This document shows positions 35,921 to 45,382 of a stretch of 64,000 nucleotides of DNA, piece after piece. This stretch comes from Henckelia pumila (lineage: Eukaryota > Streptophyta > Magnoliopsida > Lamiales > Gesneriaceae). Both the position numbers and the translations under genes were made by a program. The stretch is from the NCBI RefSeq assembly GCF_033568475.1, contig NC_133123.1:139578062-139642061 (forward strand), given 5' to 3'. Within the stretch, counting starts at the first letter, position 1; every line of letters starts with the position of its first letter. Under the pieces are notes generated by a model. The model saw only the letters and a program-made list of their open reading frames with translations. It had not been told where the DNA came from and made no database searches.

Positions 35921-36206
35921 ATCGTGCCAAGAATCGATACACACGATAGACAACTCTTTACATGGAAGGCAACTCTGTTCTAAACAAATGGACAATATCA
36001 CAGGAATGAACTAACCCAAGTTGAGACTCATATTACATAGTAGAATATCTTCCCACCGGAAAGCAGAAGATCTTTTGCCCCAGACTCAACGAACACGTTC
36101 TAAAAATTGGATACCTCTTTATACTTATGATGCATAGATATTTTTAAAATGGTCGTGTACACATGCTATGTTATGTTGGATTTCTCTTGTTATGGATACT
36201 TGATGC
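35921..36206. other. 3' flank of the prolyl oligopeptidase gene
   Basis: Probable 3' UTR and short spacer up to the next LTR element, which inserted only about 290 bases after the stop codon. No further gene. Confidence 0.5.
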
Positions 36207-36211
36207 ATATT

Positions 36212-37735
36212 TGTTGCGTAATTTTGTGCCCGCAAGTGCGCGGTGTCAAGTTTTAATATAGAAAATGAGTCCAAGTCGATCCCACAGAGAAAATGAATAA
36301 AATGATATTATATTAAATATTTGCAACTAATAAAATCTTAATCCTATGTAGAGCTACGAGAATGATTTGAGTTTATATCAAACTAAAATTTGCAATAAAT
36401 AAAATTAATTAACGGCGAGTTCGCAAGACGAAAATTCAATGAGAGACAAATTCTAGAGGTTTGACATCACTTAACTATCCACCAGTTTAATTCATAAAGA
36501 AATCTATATCTTATATTCTTCTAGTTTATTAGTCAAGAATCCCTATTATTTTCTACTACCTCTCTCGAGTGTCAAGCAGAAATTCGTATTCAATAACAAA
36601 CTCAGTATCTCTATCTAAGTTCAACTATTAAATCCGATAAATAGCACAATAATTCTTACAAAGGCTTCAATGGAGTTATATGCCTCTCGAACAATATAAA
36701 CACCAAAGATGTATTTTTCTATGTCGTATTCAAAATCTCCTCTCTCGAGTGATAGATTCTAAATAAAATATCATTCAATCTATGGCCAGTAAATTGAACG
36801 CAATCAATTCAGGAAAACACAAATAAACCAAATGAATAATTCTAATATATCAATCAAAATATTACGTCGTCCCTCTAGACAAAGAAATTAGTTCATAATG
36901 AAAATAAAAATCAAACAAAGCATGTTCTTGAACATCATTCAAAAATTAGGAGAAAGAATGAAATAAAAACGAAGGTAGATGATGCTTCTCCGTCTCCGGT
37001 AGTCACTTCATCCGTTTTCGTGCCAAGAATGCTTCTTCTCCCTTTTCCTTGGTCTCTAGCCGTCTCTAGCCTTCAAAAACTCTGAATACTCTCTAAACCC
37101 TCGTATCCTCCATAATAAGTCATAAAATCCCTTTTAAAACTTGATTAATGACTTTCCATATTTTTGGAGACTGCGCAGCGCTGAAGCGCTAATAATTCGG
37201 CGCTGGGGCGCTCAAGTTTCGTATTTTATTTTTCAATGACGGACGTCTAGCGCTGGAGCGCTCAAAAGACGGCGCTGGGGAGCTTAAGACATGAAATTAC
37301 GGGCGCTGGAGCGCTGAAAAACTAGAGCTGGGGTGCTGAAATTTCGAATAAAATTCTTTTACTGAGCTACAGAAAAGCGCTGGAGCGCTCCAAATGAGGC
37401 GCTGGGGCTCTATGCCTTTTGTCCAATGCGCAGTAATCTTGAAAAAATCATATCTTAAGTTCTAGCTGTCGGATCGAGCTGAAAATTTGACAGCAAGTTT
37501 AAAACATCCAAAAATTCAATTTGAACGGTGAAGATTGGATTTGGATGTCTGTAGAAGCTCCAGTAATTTTGTAAACTTTGCTGTCTATAATTCGTCTTTC
37601 CACTTCTTCTTGCTACTTTTCTTCAAATCATTGCAACTCATAAAAACAACAACAAATATGCATAATATCCACTCGATACATCACAAAATCCAAGTCAAAT
37701 CATATATAAATTAAGTGCATAAAATGCACTTATCA
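36212..37735 (-). repeat. 3' LTR (element orientation) with a GCGCTGG-rich palindrome array
   Basis: Contains at 37177-37411 a row of about eight imperfect palindromes of the form GCGCTGGAGCGCT or GCGCTGGGGCGCT separated by 15-40 bases. The same row is in the partner LTR at about 42331-42560. Confidence 0.92.
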
Positions 37736-37751
37736 AATCCCCCCAAACTTA
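37736..37751 (-). promoter_or_regulatory. Polypurine tract of the minus-strand LTR element
   Basis: On the minus strand AAGTTTGGGGGGATT lies immediately before the 3' LTR, the expected plus-strand primer site. Confidence 0.75.
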
Positions 37752-38910
37752 GACTTTTGCTAGTCCCGAGCAAAATAATAATGAGCAATATAGTCGACCT
37801 CTAAATTTATACATTCCAAGATTCAATACACATGTCGGCTAATTTTCTCAAGAGTTCTCGTGTGTGTGTGTGATTTGCCAATCTCATCTACCCACCTAAC
37901 TTTCGATAAAATCATGCAATCCGTAAGCTTCATAATCAGCAGGAGATAAGCATCCATATATATATCAATGTAAACAAGGACTCATGATGCAAAGCAAATG
38001 GAATTGAAAATTTTTAATTTGTGCAGGATTATGAGTAGCTAAATTTTTTTTATTTGCATTGTCAAACATTAGTCTTGGCTTTCTTCTACTCCATACATCT
38101 CCATCTTTATGCCTTGTATTTGGACTAGAATTTCAATCCTTTTTTTTTAAGGCCTCCCCTCACCTTACTTTCTCCGCCATTACTTTTCTTTGAACTTTTT
38201 AGCTACTCAATTTGTTTTGGATTTTTCATGAATATAGAATGGCTAACAAATGAATAATGGCTAAAAAGGCTCAACGAATTCAAAAATGCCTAAATCACTT
38301 CTGTGCTCTTAAAAATCTACCTCAGTTTCAAGTAAAAATCACAAGAGTTAAGAATCAAATCCTCTAATCCACATCACAAATCCACATAATTTTTTTTCTA
38401 ATTGCTAGAAGTATCGAAAATCATGGCATTCGTGCATAAATGTGAGAACTCAAGATTAAATATAGCTAACATAAAATTTTTCAGCGAAAAAAAAATTAAT
38501 TTTCATCATAGGCCAACACAATTACAACATCATGCCTTCAACTCCAACTAACTCATAAAAAATTTCAGATTTTCACAATTTTTAAACATCCCCCAAACTT
38601 AAATTGTGCATTATCCTCAATGTACAGTATTCATTAAAAACAAGGGACACATACCTTAGGCACCAAGCGTCAGTACTCGGCACCATCTTAATCACTCAAA
38701 ACTCTTCATCGGGGGTGGCTCCTAAACTCTTTCAGCTCCATACTTTTTAACCTACACAATTCAAAATCATTATTAATATCTAGTTTTCTCATGATAAAAA
38801 TAAAAACAAAAACAACTAAAAGAAAATAAATAAACGCAAAAAAAAACTAGCTTGGGTTGTCTCCCAAGAAGCGCTTAATTTATAGTCCATAGCCCGACTT
38901 TATTCCAATT
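37752..38910 (-). other. Non-coding 3' part of the minus-strand LTR element
   Basis: About 1.1 kb without a convincing reading frame. At 38851-38899 it carries the same conserved block (minus strand 'gtcgggctatggactataaa', then 'gcgcttcttgggagacaacc') found in the outer element at 27675-27722. A second purine-rich 'aagtttgggggatg' string occurs near 38590. Confidence 0.6.
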
Positions 38911-41247
38911 CTAGCCCGGTTCCGCTTTGTTGAGGGTCTTCCCTTTCGCTTTCACCCTCCAAATATATTCAACAACCTTTTTAAACTTTGATTTCTTCTT
39001 TGTTTTCTTCTTCTTCTTTAGCACCTTCGGATCATTCTTCTTTGAATGTACCTCATGAACAAGTTTGGGATGACCATCTAGCTTCACAACTCGCTCAATC
39101 ATGCATAATTCCTCGATGGGTGGATTACTTGATTTCTTGAATATGTTAAAAATAACTCTTTCGCCGTCCACACCCATCGACAACTCACCACTCTTCACCT
39201 CAATCTTGGAATCAGCAGTGGCCAAGAAAGGTCTCCCCAATATCAATGGCATATTTGCATCCTCCTCCATATCTAGCACAACAAAATCCGCCGAAAAAAT
39301 AAATTTATCTATTTTTACCAAAACATCTTCAATGATTCCAAGCGGATATGTGATAGATCTATCAGATAGCTGCAATGCGATCATTGTGGGCTTCACCTCG
39401 CCAAGTCCTAAGCTCCTGAAAATAGACAAAGGCATCAGATTAATGTTAGCTCCTAGATCGCAAAGTGCATTATTAAAATAAAAAGAACCAATAGTGCAAG
39501 GAATAGTAAAACTCTCTGGATCCTTCAGTTTTTGTGGCATCTTATTTTGGAGCACAGCACTACATTCTTCAGTTAAGCTCACCACCTCATTCTCTTGCAG
39601 CCTCCTTTTCTTGGACATCACCTCTTTAATAAACTTCGCATAATTTGGCATTTGTGCCAAAGCATCAGCAAAAGGGATGTTGATATGTATCTTCTTGAAA
39701 ATATCCAAGAATTTTGAGAACTGCTCGTCCACTGCCTTCTTCTTGAACCTTTGGGGGTATGGAAGATGAGGTTTGTACATCGGTTTCTGCTCAGGTTCAG
39801 ACTCTTTCTCCTCGACCTTCTTCTCGTCAACTGCAACTTTTTCAAACGTCTTGCTCTTAGATTTGCCCTCTTCATTATCCACTTGTTTCCCACTCCTCAA
39901 CGTGATAGCATTACACTGCTCCTTGGGATTCACCTCAGTATTACTTGGGAATTGGCCTCTGTTATTATCTTTCAGTGCGTTCGCCAAATGCCCAATGCTA
40001 GTCTCCATGGATTGCAATACAGCACCCATGTTGGCCACATGCGTCTCTAAGCTGTCAAGGCGAGTCTCAGTCCTCGCCATCCTCTTGCTCGATTCCTGCA
40101 CAAAAGTATTAACAACATCCTCCAAAGGAGGCTTACCCTCACCCTTATTTGTATTGTATCCCGGAGGAGGATTCAACACATTATTATTATTTGCATATAA
40201 AAAATTCTCCTGATTACGTAAACTAGTATGATATTGATTGGGTACAGGATTACCTCGATAGTTGTTGTCATATTGAGCTTGCTCCACACTCTCAAATCCA
40301 TCAACAGAATTTACGGCAGTCGCCAGCGATGCTGTCTTAATAGAAACTTGATTGTCTTTGGTAAGTGCAGCCAACTGTGTAGAAATAGTAGCCATCTGAG
40401 CAGTCAAAGCAGTGAATGCATCAACCTCATGAATTCCAGCAGACTTCCTTATTACAGATCTCTCACTCGGCCACTGATAACTGTTAACAGTCATTTGCTC
40501 AAGCATCTCATAAGTTTGTTCAGGAAATTTAGAAAATATTGAACCTCCAACTGCAGCATCCACAGAAATCCTCGTTGGGCCATTCAAACCATTGTAGAAT
40601 AACTCAATCTGTTCCCAATCCGGAAAACTATGGTTTGGACACTTCCTAAACAACTCCTTGTACCGCTCCCAAGCTTCATAAAGCTGCTCAAAATCTTGAT
40701 GTTTGAAAGTAGTGATCTCAATTTTCAGCTGGGCAGACTTGGTAGGAGGAAAGTACTTAGCCAGAAATTTGGATGCCATGTCTTCCCATGTAGTGATACT
40801 CTCAAGAGGTAGTGACTGCAACCAACTACGAGCATTGTTCCTAAGAGAGAATGTGAACAATCGTAGTCTGATGGTGTCCTCAGTAACACCATGAATCTTC
40901 ACTGTGTCAGCAATCTCCAGAAAAGTACGCAGATGCATATTTGGATCTTCAGTAGCTGCACCCCTGAACTGATTCTGCTGCACCATATTAATCAGAGTTG
41001 GCTTCAACTCAAAATTATTTGTCGTGATGTTCTGCCGAGCTATCCCAGAATAATGAGTATTGATCACTGGTCGAAAGTGATCTCTAATCGGCACCGGAGC
41101 ATTATTGACAGCTCTTTCCCTTTCTTCAGCCATTTGTTGCAACTCTTTTCTTCTAGCTTTTCTCAAACCTTTAGCAGTTTTCTCGATTTCCGGATCAAAG
41201 AGCAGTGAGTCGTAACTTTGGCTTTTTCGCATAAACTGCATAGACAA
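38911..41247 (-). CDS. Gag-protease polyprotein of the minus-strand LTR element
   Basis: One open frame of 778 residues. Residues about 100-260 form a Retrotrans_gag domain (RLRLFTFSLRNNARSWLQ, SITTWEDMASKFLAKYFPP, ELFYNGL-type text). A coiled, Asn/Gln-rich linker follows, then the Athila/Tat signature NAITLRSGKQ near residue 450, a charged spacer, NIPFADALAQMPNYAKF, and a retropepsin-like domain (about 590-710) with CDLGANINLMP and MPLILGRPFLATA. It ends in a Lys-rich tail. The gag part builds particles and the protease would mature them. The frame looks whole; the usual polymerase part is absent from the element. Confidence 0.9.
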   Translation of the reverse strand: MSMQFMRKSQSYDSLLFDPEIEKTAKGLRKARRKELQQMAEERERAVNNAPVPIRDHFRPVINTHYSGIARQNITTNNFELKPTLINMVQQNQFRGAATEDPNMHLRTFLEIADTVKIHGVTEDTIRLRLFTFSLRNNARSWLQSLPLESITTWEDMASKFLAKYFPPTKSAQLKIEITTFKHQDFEQLYEAWERYKELFRKCPNHSFPDWEQIELFYNGLNGPTRISVDAAVGGSIFSKFPEQTYEMLEQMTVNSYQWPSERSVIRKSAGIHEVDAFTALTAQMATISTQLAALTKDNQVSIKTASLATAVNSVDGFESVEQAQYDNNYRGNPVPNQYHTSLRNQENFLYANNNNVLNPPPGYNTNKGEGKPPLEDVVNTFVQESSKRMARTETRLDSLETHVANMGAVLQSMETSIGHLANALKDNNRGQFPSNTEVNPKEQCNAITLRSGKQVDNEEGKSKSKTFEKVAVDEKKVEEKESEPEQKPMYKPHLPYPQRFKKKAVDEQFSKFLDIFKKIHINIPFADALAQMPNYAKFIKEVMSKKRRLQENEVVSLTEECSAVLQNKMPQKLKDPESFTIPCTIGSFYFNNALCDLGANINLMPLSIFRSLGLGEVKPTMIALQLSDRSITYPLGIIEDVLVKIDKFIFSADFVVLDMEEDANMPLILGRPFLATADSKIEVKSGELSMGVDGERVIFNIFKKSSNPPIEELCMIERVVKLDGHPKLVHEVHSKKNDPKVLKKKKKTKKKSKFKKVVEYIWRVKAKGKTLNKAEPG

Positions 41248-41346
41248 GAAAGATTTAAAATTAGAACCAACAAAATAAAATAAAATGCTCTAAATCAAAA
41301 TTAAGACCAATTAGCACAATTTAATATAAATCAAATAAAATTCATT

Positions 41347-41363
41347 CCCCGGCAATGGCGCCA
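41347..41363 (-). promoter_or_regulatory. Primer binding site (tRNA-Asp type) of the minus-strand LTR element
   Basis: The minus strand reads TGGCGCCATTGCCGGGG, one difference from the complement of the plant tRNA-Asp 3' end, about six bases from the LTR, as in the outer element. Confidence 0.85.
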
Positions 41364-41369
41364 AAAACT

Positions 41370-42882
41370 TGTTGCGTAATTTTGTGCTCGCAAGTGCACG
41401 GTGTCAAGTTTTAATATAGAAAATGAGTCCAAGTCGATCCCACAGAGCATGAATAAAATGATATTATATTAAATATTTGCAACTAATAAAATCTTAATCC
41501 TATGTAGAGCTACGAGAATGATTAGAGTTTATATCAAACTAAAATTTGCAATAAATAAAATTAATTAACGGCGAGTTCGCAAGACAAAAATTCAATGAGA
41601 GACAAATTCTAGAGGTTTGACATCACTTAACTATCTACCAGTTTAATTCATAAAGAAATCTATATCATATATTCTTCTAGTTTATTAGTCAAGAATCCCT
41701 ATTATTTTTTACTACCTCTCTCGAGTGTCAAGCAGAAATTCGTATTCAATAACAAACTCAGTATCTCTATCTAAGTTCAACTATTAAATCCGGTAAATAG
41801 CACAATAATTCTTACAAAGGCTTCAATGGAGTTATATGCCTCTCGAACAATATAAACACCAAAGATGTATTTTCCTATGTCGTATTCAAAATCTCCTCTC
41901 TCGAGTGATAGATTCTAAATAAAATATCATTCAATCTATGGCCAGTAAATTGAACGCAATCAATTCAGGAAAACACAAATAAACCAAATGAATAATTCTA
42001 ATATATCAATCAAAATATTACGTCGTCCCTCTAGACAAAGAAATTAGTTCATAATGAAAATAAAAATCAAACAAAGCATGTTCTTGAACATCATTCAAAA
42101 ATTAGGAGAAAGAATGAAATAAAAACGAAGGTAGATGATGCTTCTCCGTCTCCGGTAGTCACTACATCCGTTTTCGTGCCAAGAATGCTTCTTCTCCCTT
42201 TTCCTTGGTCTCTAGCCGTCTCTAGCCTTCAAAAACTCTGAATACTCTCTAAACTCTCGTATCCTCCAGAATAAGTCATAAAATCCCTTTTAAAACTCGA
42301 TTAAAGACTTTTCATATTTTTGGAGACTGCGCAGCGCTGAAGCGCTAATAATTCGGCGCTGGGGCGCTCAAGTTTCGTATTTTATTTTTCAATGACGGAC
42401 GTCTAGCGCTGGAGCGCTCAAAAGACGGCGCTGGGGCGCTTAAGACATGAAATTACGGGCGCTGGAAAACTAGAGCTGGGGCGCTGAAATTTCGAATAAA
42501 ATTCTTTTACTGAGCTACAGAGAAGCGCTGGAGCGCTCCAAATGAGGCGCGGGGAGCTATGCCTTTTGTCCAATGCGCAGCAATCTTGAAAAAATCATAT
42601 CTTAAGTTCTAGCCGTCGGATCGAGCTGAAAATTTGACAGCAAGTTTAAAACATCCAAAACTTCAATTTGAACGATGAAGATCGGATTTGGATGTCTGTA
42701 GAAGCTCCAGTAATTTTGTAAACTTTGATGTCTATAATTCGTCTTTCCACTTCTTCTTGCTACTTTTCTTCAAATCCTTGCAACTCATAAAAACAACAAT
42801 AAATATGCATAATATCCACTCGATACATCACAAAATCCAAGTCAAATCATATATAAATTAAGTGCATAAAATGCACTTATCA
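41370..42882 (-). repeat. 5' LTR (element orientation)
   Basis: About 1513 bp, partner of 36212-37735, with the same GCGCTGG palindrome row; followed by the ATATT duplication at 42883-42887. Confidence 0.92.
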
Positions 42883-42887
42883 ATATT

Positions 42888-43338
42888 CATCGGCTACTTC
42901 TACATGCTTGAATAAAAGTATCTACAACAAACGAAATCGGTTGAGTGCAATGCGAAACGCAAGACTACCACTTGGTACATCATGAATAAATTAAATACAA
43001 TTGTATAATTATCAGGTGTTGACATTTTCTAATGTTATGCCACTAATAATACCTTCAAATTTTAATGGACATTAATATTTAATTAATGTATTTTGAAGAA
43101 GGAATATATACATGAAAATTTTGAGCATATAAATCAGATCATGTCCTATTAGACAAATACAAGAACAGAGGAATGACCGGGCAATTCCCACCGCACTCCC
43201 CTCTTATGTAAAAATTTATGATCTACCGACTCTTTTAGTTTTGGCAAATGACAAAAATTACAGGTGCTACCATGAGATAACATGAAAACTATTCTCAGAA
43301 ATTCAGGCAAAAAATCAGAAAAAGAGTTATTTTTCATG
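42888..43338. other. 3' flank of the PPR gene, no gene seen
   Basis: About 450 bases between the LTR element and the PPR stop codon, presumably the PPR 3' UTR and spacer. Nothing else recognised. Confidence 0.4.
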
Positions 43339-44772
43339 TCAAACTGCAAGGCCCTGCTCTCTAGCTTTCCTCAACCACTTCAGACTAGTTTCCAAGGTCG
43401 AATAAGCAGTAACATCCTTCAAGCTCTTGCTCTCAACGGCATAATCAAAAACTTCATATGCTTCAGCCACTCGCCCATTCCTACACAAAGCCCTCAAAAA
43501 TGTACCGTAACACCCGGTTTCCAGCTTTAGATCACCCTTCTTCATCACCCCATACAATTCAACCCCCTTATCCAACAGCCTCGCCTTACACAACCCATGA
43601 AGCAAGGTATTGTACGTGCATGAATTTGGGACACACCCCTTGGCTTCCATCTCCTCCAACAATGCCAATGCTCCTAAAGCATCTCCTTGCCGACACATCC
43701 CATTCATCAAGGACGTATAAGTAACTTCATCAGGAAAATGACCCATTTCAGACATAACTGCCAAGAACTTCCTTGCCTCCTTAACCATACCCGTCTTAGA
43801 CAATCCATAGATCAGAGTATTGTAAGTATAACGATCCGGTTTCACCCCTTCCTCCTGCATTTTTTTATAAACTCCCATCACTTCACCCCCTTGACTCAAC
43901 ATGCAATAACCCTTCATTATCGTATTGTAAACATAGCAATCAGGCTTATAACCTTCCTCACTCAACACTTCAAGTAATCGCACCGCCTCACGTAAATTCT
44001 TGGAGTTACAAACATTATCAATCATAATGGTATAAGTAACTAGGTCCGGTTTGATACCAAACCCCTCCCTCATATCGTTTATGAAGCAATTCACAGTGCT
44101 TAAAGACCTATTCTTGACCAGATGTCTCACCAGAAAATTGTAAGTATAGGTATCAGGCAGCACATTCTGGGACGAAAGATCCTTAAACAGTTCAATGGCA
44201 TGCTCTTCTCTTCCACAACCGGAAAGTGTCCTCACTGCAACGTCTGCCGTCACCTGATTGGGTGGAAAACCGGTGTTTTTCATAAAGTTGAGGGTGTTGT
44301 GTACATTGGCGAGAGAAGTCTCATCAGGCAGTGCGCAAGATTGCACAAGGAGTACTTGATAAGTGAAGCGGTTGGGGGAGAAAGATGGGCGTGTCTTAAT
44401 CATGTGATTGAGGAAAAAGATCGCATTTTGGGGAGATGAAATTGAAGAATACGACTGTAGAATTGAATTGTAGAAACTGGGGTCTGAAGGGGTGTATTTA
44501 AGAGAAGAAATGTAAGAGTTGAAAAGGGCTTTCGCTTCTGAGAGATTTGAGGACTCGAAAATGATTGGAGGGGTGTTCGATTTCTTAGCTGGAGCTATAA
44601 CTTTGGTGGGTTCTTTCTTGGAAGATTTCTTGTGGGATTGAAGAGGAGTGATAGGAGGTGGGATTTGTTCTTGAAGAATAGAAGCGGAAGAATTGGAAGC
44701 TTTGAAAAGAGCGGACTGAGAGGATCCGGCCACTGCCCTTCTAAAACCAGTTGGGACTTTCCCCATTCTCAC
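43339..44772 (-). CDS. P-class pentatricopeptide repeat protein (At2g17670-like)
   Basis: An intact, intronless frame of 477 residues. After a Ser/Lys-rich N-terminus (about residues 1-90, probably an organelle-targeting region) there are about ten tandem 35-residue PPR motifs from residue ~97 to ~451. They show the typical texture: TYNFLVRHLVK, TYTIMIDNVC, YNTIMKGYC, TYNTLIYGLSKTG, TYTSLMNGMCRQG, TYNTLLHGLCKA, each followed by an EA/AL..LE.M helix. No E, DYW or SMR extension follows, so it is P-class: an organellar RNA-binding protein for RNA stability, splicing or translation. The start could be the first Met or the third codon (MGKVP), which resembles the start I remember for Arabidopsis At2g17670; that match is from memory. 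Intronless structure and full length suggest a working gene, unlike its neighbours on both sides. Confidence 0.92.
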   Translation of the reverse strand: MRMGKVPTGFRRAVAGSSQSALFKASNSSASILQEQIPPPITPLQSHKKSSKKEPTKVIAPAKKSNTPPIIFESSNLSEAKALFNSYISSLKYTPSDPSFYNSILQSYSSISSPQNAIFFLNHMIKTRPSFSPNRFTYQVLLVQSCALPDETSLANVHNTLNFMKNTGFPPNQVTADVAVRTLSGCGREEHAIELFKDLSSQNVLPDTYTYNFLVRHLVKNRSLSTVNCFINDMREGFGIKPDLVTYTIMIDNVCNSKNLREAVRLLEVLSEEGYKPDCYVYNTIMKGYCMLSQGGEVMGVYKKMQEEGVKPDRYTYNTLIYGLSKTGMVKEARKFLAVMSEMGHFPDEVTYTSLMNGMCRQGDALGALALLEEMEAKGCVPNSCTYNTLLHGLCKARLLDKGVELYGVMKKGDLKLETGCYGTFLRALCRNGRVAEAYEVFDYAVESKSLKDVTAYSTLETSLKWLRKAREQGLAV

Positions 44773-45382
44773 TCCGGCGATTTGGAGTTTTACAGGAACA
44801 ACTTCATTTAGGGCTTTGCAGGGTTTACAGATCCAAATTAGAAATGGCGCCGGGTCGGGTTCGCCCAGGTTGAAGATGGGTCAAATAAGCCCACATATTT
44901 ACTTTTGACTTGGTTGACTAAACACTATATGAAACACAGAATAGTTGTTTTTTTATAATTAAAAATCCAGATTTGTTTTAAATAAATATTTAATAATAAA
45001 GTAAAAAAATGTTTAAATTTTTTTTCTCTAGGATCCAAAGTATTGTCTAACGGACTTCAAAAAATATATATATAATATTTTTTTAAGGTCATTTGTATTT
45101 ATCTCAATTACATTTTATATTTTATTTTATGTATTAGATATTTACCTTTTTTATTATCTGTAAAATTATAATTATAACACGAGAAATGAATGTATAAATA
45201 AAAGACGTAGAAGAGGTGAATCATATATGTATCCAATTTCTTTGTCCAAAAGCATATATAGAAACTAATTAACATAACATAATCATAATGCATTGACGAG
45301 TTTTAAAGTTTAAGTGAAACATATGCTTAACAAAAAAAAAAAATTATTTGGAACAAAGGTTGCCTTGAACAAGACAACAGTC
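44773..45382. other. Spacer between PPR and alcohol-dehydrogenase genes
   Basis: Holds the PPR 5' flank (with a GC-rich patch just upstream of the start) and AT-rich DNA up to the dehydrogenase stop codon. No gene or repeat recognised. Confidence 0.45.

Larger units (their letters stand above)
36212..42882 (-). mobile_element. LTR retroelement, Ty3/gypsy Athila/Tat type, gag-protease only
   Basis: Two LTRs of about 1524 and 1513 bp (plus-strand reading TGTTGCGTAATT ... CACTTATCA) are bounded by a perfect ATATT duplication at 36207-36211 and 42883-42887. The element reads on the minus strand: primer site beside the LTR at 41370-42882, purine tract beside the LTR at 36212-37735. One long open frame encodes gag plus protease; no reverse transcriptase, RNase H or integrase region follows in the ~1.2 kb between it and the 3' LTR. 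By hand the LTRs differ at about 2% of positions, so age is similar to the outer element at 16.6-30.4 kb. The gag-protease frame looks whole. It landed between the prolyl oligopeptidase and PPR genes. Confidence 0.92.

Noticed and set aside
39101-41208. Several plus-strand open frames of about 100-146 residues
   Set aside because: They are antisense shadows of the long gag-protease frame of the minus-strand LTR element.
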